In this document: piece by piece, positions 21,897 to 32,167 of the stretch
How the letters are laid out: each line of letters opens with the position of its first letter
How positions within the stretch are numbered: position 1 is the stretch's first letter
Notes under the pieces: model-generated
What the model saw: only the letters and a program-made list of their open reading frames with translations
Told to the model about the DNA's origin: nothing
Database searches by the model: none
NCBI GenBank assembly: GCA_947650285.1
Contig: CANTFL010001457.1
Coordinates: forward strand, 1 to 64,000
DNA: 64,000 nucleotides
Reading direction: 5' to 3'
Source of the DNA: Hyaloperonospora brassicae
Taxonomy: Eukaryota > Oomycota > Peronosporomycetes > Peronosporales > Peronosporaceae
Position numbers and translations under genes: made by a program

Positions 21897-23102
21897 TCAC
21901 TGGTTGAAATCATTGCGAGCAACGTACATCGTAGCGTCGTCGAACACCACTTGGAAGTTGCCATGCTTATTAATCTGCGGCGCCGAAAGCAGATTTTTGC
22001 TCATGCTGGGAACATAGAGCGCGGTTTCGATCTCGATCTCGCGCTCATCCTCGTTAGGCAGGACCACCATTTCAACGATAGTCCCCACACCTTTGATGGC
22101 TGCCTTGTTGCCATCAGCCACCAGGATCTCGCCGTCATTGCCTTCGACCAAGCTTGAAAACTTGAACTTGTCGTGGCAGATGTGATGTGTTGCCCCGCTG
22201 TCAACGGCCCACATTCCGGATCCATTCTTGTTCGCCGAAACGCCGCATTCGAACGAAACTGCAAACGCCACTCGATCGTAGCTGCTGCCTTCATCATAAT
22301 GTTGCCACTGGACATTGTTTGCCCCGCGTCCACGACCATTGCCGCCGCGTCGGGCTCCCCGACTTTCATCCTTTTGCTTCGTCCAGCAACGCTCTGCCGT
22401 GTGCCCCACCTTGCTACAATACGTGCATTGGTAGGGCTCGCGCTCGGTACTGAATGCCTTTGTCGCATCTTCAACCTTCACCGATGTCGTTGCCGTCGTC
22501 ATCTTCTCGCCTTGTCGCTTGGTGTGCTCATTCGTCAGGACCTTGACCACATCTTGCGTGCGCAGCTCTGCATTGCTCATCTCCATGTTCAGAACAACGT
22601 TCTCAAAACTCTTCAGGATACTGAGCAGCAAGCAGATAGCAATGTCTTCGTATTCCATCTTGGCACCGATGCTGCGGAGCCTGGCGCTGATGTTCAGGAC
22701 TTCATTGCAGTGATGCAAGACGTTGCCTCCTTCCGCCATCTTGATGCTGAACAGCTGGCGCTTGAGGTAGATGCGTCCCGCCTTCTGCGGCCCACCATAG
22801 AGCATCTTCAACCGCGATCACGCTGCCCATGCTTCTTCACAGCTGTCGACCACATGGTGGTAGTCCGCGTCCATGTGCAGCAACATCAACCCGAACGCGA
22901 TGTTGCTCGCCTTGACGTACTCATCTGACGCTCGCGGGTCAGTAAATGTCGGAGACGTTTCGCGGTTCATGACGTGCCAGAGGGACTTCGTCAAGAACAC
23001 GCCACGCATGTAGCGACACCAGGTTGAGTAGTTATCCCCATCGAACTTATCGATGGGGACACTGGTCGAGGCGTTGATCGAGGACATGGCTCTTGGGCTC
23101 AT
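21897..23102 (-). pseudogene. gag: Copia-B1 gag and protease
   Basis: Gag begins at ATG 23102 (MSPRAM; a second ATG follows five codons later) and shows a UBN2-type capsid ([18 protein letters not shown]). A TGA at 22818-22820 stands where unit 0 has Trp (TGG). Reading continues at 22811-21897 through a CCHC knuckle ([14 protein letters not shown]) to an intact aspartic protease site ([13 protein letters not shown]). It ends at TGA 21897-21899, before the integrase zinc finger. Gag packages the RNA; the protease cuts the polyprotein. The stop after the protease is absent in unit 0 only because an insertion removed that region. Confidence 0.85.
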
Positions 23103-23106
23103 AACC
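23095..23106 (-). other. Half-tRNA-type primer-binding site of Copia-B1
   Basis: Directly after the 5' LTR the - strand reads GGTTATGAGCCC. This is complementary to GGGCTCATAACC, the anticodon stem-loop (anticodon CAT) of an initiator-type methionine tRNA. Drosophila copia is known to use an internal half-tRNA(iMet) site at this position. The site includes the first gag ATG. None of the array units keeps it. Confidence 0.65.
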
Positions 23107-23389
23107 TGTTGAAACTTGAGCGGGAGGCGAAGAGAAACCGAAGCAAAGAGACCGGAGAGAACGAAGCGGGGAACACTTGCTCACTTGAGGGAGTATTCGA
23201 AAATGATTGACTCATTGGTCTTAACTCTGCCTACCCTAGACTGCACCCAATCACATGTTGCATCTAACCAACCTGTTTACACGCGTCCAATCATCCTACG
23301 CGTCTAATCACCTCTGAGGTAATTATCGACGTAAGAAATATCCCGTAAAAACTACGCTTGAAGTTCGATTGTACCGGTAACCCTCAATA
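23107..23389 (-). repeat. Copia-B1 5' LTR
   Basis: A 283-bp LTR: on the - strand it starts TATTGAGG and ends TTCAACA before the primer-binding site. It is 18 bp shorter than the 3' LTR of the same element, mainly through one fewer ACGCGT repeat and other small deletions, so the pair is not fresh. Its outer edge joins Gypsy-4 through a 12-bp palindrome (caatacgtattg, 23385-23396). Confidence 0.85.
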
Positions 23390-23573
23390 CGTATTGAATG
23401 GATCAAGACCTCGAAGCTGATTTGGCCAAAGAGCGTGGATTTCTCTTCGGCGATTACTCTACAAGTGGAGATGTATATGGCGAAAACGATTTGCATTCAC
23501 ATGATGGATCGTTTGAGCTTTCTATAAGCAAGATCGAGTTAGTGGTCAAAGGTATATTACGGATCAAGATCAC

Positions 23574-24277
23574 GTGGGTCAGGGTCGCGAAGGTGCTGAA
23601 ATCGAGTGCAATGGTCTGGTATTATATCTCGATTTTCTAGCTGATCTGGACAGGAAGCGCGGATTTCTCTGCGGCGATCATCCTACAAGTGGATATCGAC
23701 TGTGTATGAAGTTACCTTCAGCGATGGATACTAAAAAGAAGATTAAAAGAGTCGAGTGGATACAAGACCGACCGAAGCAAGAGATTGACGCTACAAGGGA
23801 GATTAAGACTGAAGACACCGAGTCTGAGGTAGCTGATCTGTTACAAGAACGGTCCAGCTGTCAGGCAGACTGGATCAGGATCAAGGATGGTGAGTCGCAA
23901 GAAGAGCATTCCCAACTGGTTAAAGGACTCGAAATGATTGGACCGTGAGAATGTCGAAGGGAAACGAGGGTGAGAGGTTGCCGGCGCAGGTCAAGGTGGA
24001 GATCAATCAAGCGTCGATCTGATTGAATAGATGGGTATGTGAAGATAGCCCGACCAAAGGCGGAGACCCTGACGAAAGTGATACGGTGCATGGAGAGTCC
24101 AGACGTCAGTCAGGCGGGATGTCGACTCGCGATGGTGTGTTACAAGGACGAGACGAGCGACAGTCTAAAGACGCAGCTATACCAGGGACTTACAATGAAT
24201 TACCTGGAGTGATTGGTGATATGCTGTCTCCTGCTGTGATATATGCCACCAAGGCTATAAGCTGTGACGCTGTGTAA
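23574..24277 (+). pseudogene. Gypsy-4 unrecognised open segments
   Basis: These are copies of the 11063-11850 frames of Gypsy-3, with the charged Lys/Glu-rich stretch (23574-23948) and the second frame, here opened only from 24023 because of a TGA at about 24019-24021. No domain is recognised. High similarity to the first copy reflects recent duplication and not proven selection. Confidence 0.4.
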
Positions 24278-24430
24278 CCCTATCGAGTTGCTAACTTGAA
24301 GATCGAGGTGGGGGCAAAGGCGATCGAATGGGTATCTTCCAGTGATGTTAATCCTGACAGAAAAGAATTCAGTCACCATCATAAAAAAGAGACCGATATG
24401 GGATAACGTGAAGAGCATAGACATTCCACC

Positions 24431-25045
24431 GTGATGACCGCAGAGACCGATACGGTGGGGATCGACCGCTATAATGCGGATCGTAATCCACTGCAGATAA
24501 GTCGTGAAGAGGAGTTGCGGCTTTATCTCTGTCGGTGTGAGGAGGAATATGCACCAAGTTTAGCCCATATGTGGCACGGACCGTTTTGTGAGGCCGTCAA
24601 ATGTGGAGATCATATCGTACGACTGGATATTGATGGTAAACCATACAGGTTGTTCTCGATGGTTCATGTTTCGAAGTTGAAGCAGGTCAAGATGTTTCAG
24701 TATCGACCGATAATCTGTTTGACGGTATACGAGATTGATCGAGTGGGCTTTGATAAGGTATTGTGGCCGGACGATAGCTGGGAAGGATGTCGAGAGGATG
24801 ATACGTTCGAAGTGAAAAGAACAGAAGACGCGCGATCTGGCCGAAAACCACGGGTTGGACGAGTACACTGTCCGGTCGGGAAGTGTTGGAAAGGCTCTAG
24901 CGATCCGACATGGATAGACGAAGCAGATGTAAATTGCGTGGATATGTCGAAAAAATATAACCGTGCACGAGCAAGCCGGAATCGATTCAAGGTGAAGCAA
25001 TTAGAAGAAGCTGCATCAAGGGTCGAACACCGATCTGGAGGTTAG
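24431..25045 (+). pseudogene. pol: Gypsy-4 integrase C-terminal tail (GPY/F and chromodomain-like)
   Basis: A 204-codon copy of the frame at 12004-12618, with WHGPFCEAV, YRLFSMVHVSKLK and CWKGSSDPTW. It differs from Gypsy-3 at two residues and at least two silent sites. VHVSKLK here is closer to the form usual in oomycete Gypsy elements than VHFSKLK in Gypsy-3. Without the catalytic core it has no integrase activity. Confidence 0.65.
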
Positions 25046-25204
25046 GTGTGGTTGAAGTATGCAAGGAGGTTGCATATGGCTGTAAGGCGGTGAAAGCACA
25101 TGTCGGGAGGCTGTATGTGGCGGAGGATACCGGTGGACGGGTGTGCTAGGAGGTAGCATATGCTGGTGGAATGGGTTTGAATAGTGTACTTGGAGGTAGT
25201 ACAT
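25027..25204 (+). other. Purine-loop hairpin series, second copy
   Basis: The same five hairpins as at 12600-12777, shifted by 12427 bp. The fourth hairpin (25141-25161) has loop GGAGG, where Gypsy-3 has GGATT, with an unchanged stem. This supports GGAGG as the ancestral loop of all five. Confidence 0.6.
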
Positions 25205-25938
25205 GCCAGATGAATGGGCTGTTCGTGAATGAGTATGGAACCGAATTACCAACTAGTTGATGGAGAGCGAGATTGATTTGGCATGATGATACAACGATAA
25301 AAGATGTGACGAAAGATGATAATGAAATCTGACCTATCATCATTTTAGAATTCTACTAAGACCGGCGGTCCAAGTAAAGCAGAATGATCTAACGATCTTG
25401 TTCAAACGAATAGCGATCTAAGCCGAGACTGATTATCTGGTGATCCAGGTTGATTGAATGGAGATATTATTGAAGCCTAAGTAACTATCGATCTGGTGAA
25501 GAATGGGATGGGCTGAACTCAGGCTGTCGATCCGGTCGTCTGTAGGGAAAGGTGGAGATATGGATCGGTCTGGGACTATTCAATTATACCTCCCGTGATC
25601 TGGCGCTCTGTACGACAGATCGTGGGCAGGAGACGAAGGCCCGGTGGGTAGTCGATCTAGTGATCCCCTGGAGAAAGGTGTCGAATCGGCCGGACCAAGA
25701 TCACTTGGAGACCCAGGTCGATCTGGTACTATGGGAATATGCTCTTCTGAATCGGCCGATCTGGGTGAAAGATCGCGATCCGGCGACAAAAGTGCGGTAG
25801 AACACTCCGAGGGTACTGTAGGAGTGAGGAGACGCGTCGGGGAGGTCATGGGATGGACTTGAGTGCTTAAAACGAAGTTAATGAGTTACTGGACTGAAGC
25901 CTATTGCTGCCCAAAAGGACTTCAGTACAGGGGGTGGT

Positions 25939-27752
25939 TGTGGCAAAGTCATCAATTAAAATATATGAAATGGATCGGTGGTCATCTAATTGAGGCGCCA
26001 CGTACTGGTGAAAAATGGCACGAAGTGATCTGGCGATCCGATGAGAAACGGAAGGTGATCCCACGGAGATCGACGGACCGATCCAACGGTCGGCCGAAGG
26101 ATGGACGTGGAACGGTGTGAGACGAGGCGCAGAAAGGGGTGATTTTCTTGGAACAATCTGGGACGAGTCGCAGACATCGATGATTTCCACGGTGCAATCT
26201 GGGACGAGGGACTAGATTGAACCAGAAGACCGATCTGAACTGAGAAAGTTACTTCTGAGACCAAGTGATGCGACGTGGCTCTGTGACAAAGTTGTAGCAT
26301 CCAGGTGATCGAAGATACACATCACCGATCTCCAATGGGAGTACTGATTTAGGTTAATTATTACCCGATCTGGAAGTGTGTATACTCGTGGGAGTCCATG
26401 GAACTCTTTCAAGACCTATGGATGGTCTCGTTGTGCGGATAAACCCTTTAGGATGGTATCTGACCATGCACAACTAACGGAAAAGACATATAGGTCCGGA
26501 TCGCACTGTGTCGATCCTCAACGATCTCGAATTGGGCATCAGATCGGTCATGTTCCATGCTGGTTATGGATATATCGATGATGGAGCTATTGGATTGTGA
26601 TATACATGCTTGATGAAGGTCCATGAGTGATGTCGCAAAAGTTCTGACCGAAAGAGCCAGTGGAAGCCGGTCAAATTGACGTCGCAAAATGGATTTAGAC
26701 ACATTCCGCATTTGGATACTATTTTGGACTTTTCGGTACCAAAATTGGGTATTTGGTACCGCATTTGGAATTTGCTCCTTTTTGGTGTCTAGGTACGATA
26801 TTGGGAGTATTGGCGATATCTTTGGAGCACAAGTCACGGGATTTCGACACGTTTTCAAGGGGGCGGTCAAGCTTTAGGGTCATATCGGTTTGGAGAGTGA
26901 CCTACAGTTTGGAATAGGCTTAAGGATAGGATGGCTATTAATTTGGTTGGATAATAAAACAGTTACCGTTTTTACATATAAAGCACGTCGCAGACTTCTC
27001 TTTCGGGCAGGATATTTGGCCTCCCGTCGATCAAGAGACGTCGCACGCGCCGTGTTTCGTGTACTCACCTTGGATTGTTTGGCCAAGGTGGGGTTAAGGT
27101 ATCTCAACTCAACTCAAACTGCTAGGGTAGCAGCAAACAACGGTAAAGGAAAAGGATTTTGGTTACAAGATCGCGAGGCGGCTCAAGTGGTCAGAAGATC
27201 TGGACAAGGCATTCAAGACACGACCGAGCAAGACCGAAGCGATCTACAGGGCAGATCGGCACGTTTCATTTTGGCGAAACCAAGCAACCGATCCGCCCAC
27301 ATTGCGCGCTTCCGGCAAGATCGGCCGATCCCATGACCAGATCGGACCGATCCCAACGCAAGATCGACGCAAGACTACTATTTGCTGAGTGAAGATTTCC
27401 GCACAGCAAAGACCCCGATCCCGAAGACAAATCGCGATCGGTGTGATTCAAGATCGAGATCGCGACATCTCCAAATAGAGATCGCCGCGACTCAAGATCA
27501 AGATCGCAGAACCCCCGTTCGTGGTGTGAAGATTTCCGCACCGGAAGCGAACGCTCAACCCAACCTCTCAGCGAGATCGAGACTCCCAAGGCCATCACGA
27601 AGAGCTCAAGCCAGCCCAACCGACGGGTACACAAGGTGAGCACAAGATTATACAGCAAGGCACGGATCAAGGTACCCCCTCCGTAATTCGGCAAGTCTGG
27701 ACAAGTGGAAGATCGACATTCACTAAAGTAATTTTTTGAGATCGACTTCACA
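25939..27752 (+). repeat. Gypsy-4 3' LTR, end lost
   Basis: The LTR starts TGTGG after the polypurine tract at 25928-25938. Its last bases read gacttcaca where gacttcaccaca is expected, so 3-4 bases are lost at the junction with Copia gag. It matches the LTR at 13512 closely except for a few blocks (for example around 26870 and 27285). Confidence 0.85.
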
Positions 27753-27784
27753 TTAAGTACGTCAAGGCGAGCAACATCGCGTTC

Positions 27785-28780
27785 GTGTTGACGTTGCTGC
27801 ACATAGACGCGGACTACCACCATGTGGTCGACAGCTGTGAAGAAGCATGGGCAGCGTGGTCGCGGTTGAAGATGCTCCTTGGTGGGTCGCAGAAGGCGGG
27901 ACGAATCTACCTCAAGCGCCAGCTGTTCAGCATCAAGATGGCGGAAGGAGGCAACGTCTTGCATCACTGCAATGAAGTCCTGAACATCAGCGCCAGGTTC
28001 CGCAGCATCGGTGCCAAGATGGAATACGAAGACATTGCTATCTGCTTGCTGCTCAGTATCCTGAAGAGTTTTGAGAACGTTGTTCTGAACATGGAGATGA
28101 GCAATGCAGAGCTGCGCACGCAAGATGTGGTCAAGGTGCTGACGAATGAGCACACCAAGCGACAAGGCGAGAAGATGACGACGGCAACGACATCGGTGAA
28201 GGTTGAAGATGCGACAAAGGCATTCAGTACCGAGCGCGAGCCCTACCAATGCACGTATTGTGGCAAGGTGGGGCACACGGCAGAGCGTTGCTGGACGAAG
28301 CAAAAGGATGAAAGTCGGGGAGCCCGACACGGCGGCAATGGTCGTGGACGCGGGGCAAACAATGTCCAGTGGCGACATTATGATGAAGGCAGCAGCTACG
28401 ATCGAGTGGCGTTTGCAGTTTCGTTCGAATGCGGCGTTTCGGCGAACAAGAATGGATCCGGAATGTGGGCCGTTGACAGCGGGGCAACACATCACATCTG
28501 CCACGACAAGTTCAAGTTTTCAAGCTTGGTCGAAGGCAATGACGGCGAGATCCTGGTGGCTGATGGCAACAAGGCAGCCATCAAAGGTGTGGGGACTATC
28601 GTTGAAATGGTGGTCCTGCCTAACGAGGATGGGCGCGAGATCGAGATCGAAACCGCGCTCTATGTTCCCAGCATGAGCAAAAATCTGCTTTCGGCGCCGC
28701 AGATGAACAAGCATGGCAACTTCCAAGTGGTGTTTGACGGAGCTACGATGTGCGTTGCTCGCAAGGATTCAAACCAAGTG
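27785..28780 (+). pseudogene. gag: Unit 0 gag and protease
   Basis: The frame runs from the truncation through the UBN2-type capsid ([15 protein letters not shown]; the Trp that is a stop in B1 is intact), the CCHC knuckle ([14 protein letters not shown]) and an intact protease site ([13 protein letters not shown]). It then enters foreign sequence and stops at 28882. The N-terminus is missing, so the protein could not be normal. The G of CTYCGK fits the usual knuckle better than the S in B1. Confidence 0.85.
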
Positions 28781-29025
28781 GTGGCTGTTGGAAGTGCAAG
28801 TTGCACTTGGGTCGACTCCAGAGATTTAACCTACACTAGGGCATATATGAAATGTTCTACAAGGTTCTATGTGTTGTATTAGGCAGCACAAAGATATCGG
28901 TTGGGTAGTTCTCACTTGTATTTTGACAAGCCACTGACGAGGCCCCTGGCGGGGGCCGAAACGCGTTTGGCGCGTGTTTTAATTTAGGGTATTTCATTTA
29001 CCTAATGACCCCCTTTCTAACTGTG
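28781..29025. other. About 245-bp foreign insertion in unit 0
   Basis: Compared with B1, about 245 bp are inserted between the protease and integrase parts. The insert holds a 17-nt palindrome (aagtgcaagttgcactt, starting near 28792), a GC-rich inverted repeat (ggcccctggcgggggcc near 28940) and an AT-rich right side. Flanks read aagtg/gtgg at left and ctgtga at right, where B1 has cagtgatggc, so a short target duplication is possible but unclear. Origin unknown; a small non-autonomous element is one option. Confidence 0.5.
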
Positions 29026-31860
29026 ACAGCTGCCGATCGTGTAGATGGACTCTGCTGACTTCGCACGACGAAGCGATAAGCCAATGTGGCATCACGCGAC
29101 AACGCCGTCGATCTACACGCGCGAATGGGTCACGTTCCAGTCGAAGTGCTTCGCAAGATGGTGACAAGCAACATGATCAAGGACGCTCCGATCTGTTCCA
29201 AGCCGAATGGACCAAGTGTGTGTCGAGGATGCCAAGAAGGGAAAATGGTCCAAAAACTATTCTTAAGCAACCGTGCCAAGCGTACCTACAACACCTTCGA
29301 GATGCTCCACTTCGACATCTGCGGACCCATGGGAGAAAATTCTCTGGGTGGCAGCAAGTACCTGCTGCTGATTGTGGATGAAGCCAGCGGGTTCATGAAG
29401 GGATTTTGTCGTCATGCCAAGTCAGAAAGAAGAGTACATCAAAAAGTACATCACGAGGGTACAGACGCAGTTCAACAAGAAGGTCAAGTTTGTGCGACAC
29501 GATGGAGCGCGTGAGTTTGCAAAGAACTCGCTTCAATATTTCTACGAAGACGAAGCCATCGAACAGCAAACCACGGTGCCATACGCGCACCAAGCCAACG
29601 GAACTGCTGAACGTGCGATTCGGACCATCGTCACAATTGGTCGCAGCATGCTCCATCATGCCAAGATGGACAAGCGCTTCTGGGCTGAAGCGGCAATGAC
29701 AGCTGTCTATGTGAAGAACCGTCTGCCGTCACCCAAGATCTCGCAAAAGACACCGTTCGAGATTGTCTACAATTCCAAGCCAAGTGCCAAGCACATGCGC
29801 GTTTTCGAATGCCAAGCATACATCTTGACCCCGAAGGAGAAACGACCCAAGTGGTATCCCAAGTCGCGTGCTGGATTGTTTTTAGGCTACGAAGAAGTGT
29901 CCAAGACATATCGAGTTTACGACATCGAGGCGGGGCAGGTGATGATGCGTCGCGATGTCAACTTCGATGAGTCGGTATTTAAACTTTCAATGCTGATCGC
30001 CGATGACGACGTTGATGGCCTGGACTTCAAATCGATCGATCTTGATGATGAGGATCCGCGTCCCAGATACTTCAAACAAACAGGAAAGCGCAAGGCCCAA
30101 CCCACTCACGAGGATGATGATGCAAGTATGCCCCGAGCAGTGCGCCAACGACCCGGATTGGAAAAATCAAGCGCGCCGGATGACCGCTCGTCACGTCGAG
30201 CCAATGCAGATGAAGAAAAGAAGTCGGAAGAGCAACATGACACACCGACTTCCCCCTCGTAGTGGCATACGAGTGCAAATGCTGTCGAAGCGACAATGGA
30301 TTTGTCGGAGCCGTCGACATTTGAAGAAGCAGTGGTTGGCCCGGACCAAGTACACTGGCGCAAGGCAATTGGTGCGGAGCCCGATTCAATGAAGCTTCGC
30401 GGCGTCATCCGTGCGGCCGAGTTACCCAACGGACAAAGCGCCATTGACACAAAGTGGGTCTTCAAGATCAAGCGCAAGGCGGATGGGTCAATCGATAAAT
30501 ACAAGGCACGACTTGTGGCCAAGGGCTTTTGCCAAAAGTACAGCATTGACTACACGGAGACATTCTCGCCCTTGTTCAAGTATGTGACGCTGCGAATGGT
30601 CATCGCCATCGCTAAACACTTTGGATGGCCCCTCGACCAGCTTGATGTGATGACTGCGTTCCTGTATGGTTCCTGTATGGAGTGATGAAGGAGAAAGTTT
30701 TCTTCGCCGTTCCCGAAGGCGTCAAGATGGACGGTGACTTCGGCTGTCTCGAGTTGATCAAGGCGATCTACGGTCTCAAGCAAGCCTCACGTGTTTGGAA
30801 CGAGACCTTCGACGAGTTCATACGCTCGATTGGTTTTCAAGCGCCAGTATTCGATCCGTGTCTCTACATCATGACTTCGGAAGACCATTGTCTTTTTGTG
30901 CTGGTCTACGTGGACGATGTCTTGGTGACTGGAAGCTCGCTCGAGCTGATTGCGCGCACCAAGAACGACCTCAAGACACGCTTCGAGATGACGGACAGCG
31001 GCAAGTGTGTGTTTGTCCTTGGTATCGAGCTATTGGATGGTGAAGATGGCAGCGTGACGATGTGTCAGCGCCGTTATGTCGACGATATTCTCAAGCGCTT
31101 TGGAATGGATGAGTGCAAGGCTGTGGCAAGTCCTGTGGACGTCAGATCTCGACTGGTGTCGAGACACTCTGCAAGCAAGGTCGATGTTCCGTTCCGTGAA
31201 GCAGTTGGTGCTTTGACGACCGCAACGCGACCGGACATCGCCTATGCTGTTAGCTTTGTGTCGCGTTTCATGGAGAATCCTCAAGAAGAGCACTGGGTTG
31301 CGGTCAAGCGCATCTTTCACTACCTAAAAGGCACCAAGATGCATGGGATTTGCTACAAACCAAGTGCGAAGAGCGACTTCCGTGGATATTCGGATGCAGA
31401 CTGGGCCGGTGACGTTGCTGATCGCAAGTCGACGTCTGGCTACGTCGTCATGGTACTTGGTGCGCCAGTGAGTCGGGGCAGCAAGAAACAACCAAGTGTT
31501 TCGTTGTCCACGAGTGAAGCTGAATACATCGCACTCAGCTTGGCGATTCAAGAGGGAAAGTGGATCCATCGTCTGCTTTGTGAGATCATGATGGCTGCCA
31601 ACGAGTAAGGACCGGAGCTCGTCATACGTGAAGACAATCAGTCGTGTATCAAGATGACGAAGAACCCAGTCAACCACGGCCGCGCTAAGCATATCGACAT
31701 CAAGTACCATCACATCCGCGATGAGGTCAAGCGCGGTGAAGTGAAGCTCGATTACTGCGAGACGACGGTGATGTTGGCGGACATCGTGACGAAGGGACTT
31801 CACGGGCCACGCCACAAGGAGATGACGGCGGCTCTAAGGATTTGCGCGTGTACGAATTGA
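29026..31860 (+). pseudogene. pol: Unit 0 pol: integrase, RT, RNase H
   Basis: Integrase starts in the frame of 29086-29514, with CRGC and HFDICGP, and loses 2 nt near 29425. It continues at 29414-30262 with RHDGAREF and NGTAERAI, then TAG at 30260-30262. RT 30296-30685 ends at the 11-bp duplication 30659-30680. 30682-31608 holds YVDDVLVTG and DADWAGD and stops at TAA 31606-31608 (Glu in other copies). The C-terminus 31609-31860 ends ICACTN. DDE and YVDD residues are all present, so inactivation is by frame only. Confidence 0.85.
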
Positions 31861-31867
31861 GAGGGCG

Positions 31868-32167
31868 TGTTGAGGGTTACCGGTACAATACGAACTTAGC
31901 GCGTAGTTCTTACGGGATAGTTCTTAAGTCGTTAATCACCTCAGAGATGATTAGACGCGTAGGATGATTGGACGCGTGTAAATCAGGTTGATTAGATGCA
32001 CCATGTGATTGGATGCAGTATAGGGTAGGCAGAGTTAAGATCTATGTATCAATCACTTTCGAATCCTCCTTCTGCCGAGCAAGTGTTCTCTGCTCCGCTC
32101 CTCAAGCTTCTTCGCTCCCTCAGGTTTCTTCCGTTCTTCTCGTCACGTCTGTGCCATACCATCAACA
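31868..32167 (+). repeat. Array LTR 1
   Basis: A 300-bp LTR: TGTTGA start and TCAACA end, forming a 6-bp terminal inverted repeat. The polypurine tract gagagggcg precedes it. It has two ACGCGT palindromes (31955-31960, 31972-31977) and two TAGTTCTTA copies. It ends in the CATACCATCAACA form (type 1), unlike the TTTCAACA form (type 2) of B1. It is the 3' LTR of unit 0 and the left LTR of unit 1. Confidence 0.9.

Larger units (their letters stand above)
18752..23389 (-). mobile_element. Copia-B1, most complete family-B copy
   Basis: The order on the - strand is 5' LTR (23107-23389), primer-binding site, gag-protease, integrase-RT-RNase H, polypurine tract and 3' LTR (18752-19052). The flanks do not match: aggta lies before 18752 and cgtat after 23389, with Copia-A on one side and Gypsy-4 on the other. 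The element may therefore have reached this state by recombination and not simple insertion. It carries several stops and shifts, including the 11-bp RT duplication shared with the + array. Confidence 0.85.
23390..27752 (+). mobile_element. Gypsy-4: 3' half of a Gypsy-3-like element
   Basis: The segment is collinear with 10963-15325 at a constant offset of 12427 bp up to the LTR start, with few substitutions. It contains the end of the Asp/Arg repeat region, unrecognised frames at 23574-23948 and 24023-24277, the integrase tail, the hairpin series, the polypurine tract and most of an LTR. Both ends are cut by Copia sequence: left by the Copia-B1 LTR, right by Copia unit 0. Confidence 0.85.
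27753..31867 (+). mobile_element. Copia-B array unit 0 (starter copy)
   Basis: A family-B Copia that lost its 5' LTR and the first about 60 gag codons at the Gypsy-4 junction. It keeps gag, protease, integrase, RT, RNase H and the polypurine tract (gagagggcg), followed by the LTR at 31868. It is the only unit of the + array with gag. It shares with later units the TAG, the 11-bp RT duplication and the RNase H TAA. Confidence 0.85.

Noticed and set aside
31324..31815. Antisense frame of 163 codons repeated in every + unit, and other antisense frames of 105-146 codons
   Set aside because: They mirror codon bias of the pol strand, have no recognisable domain and no conservation beyond that of the DNA.
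32040..32070. Oomycete initiator-like motif in the LTR (atcaatcactttc)
   Set aside because: It matches the known TCATTYY-type core only with a mismatch, and no further element is seen; too weak to call a start site.
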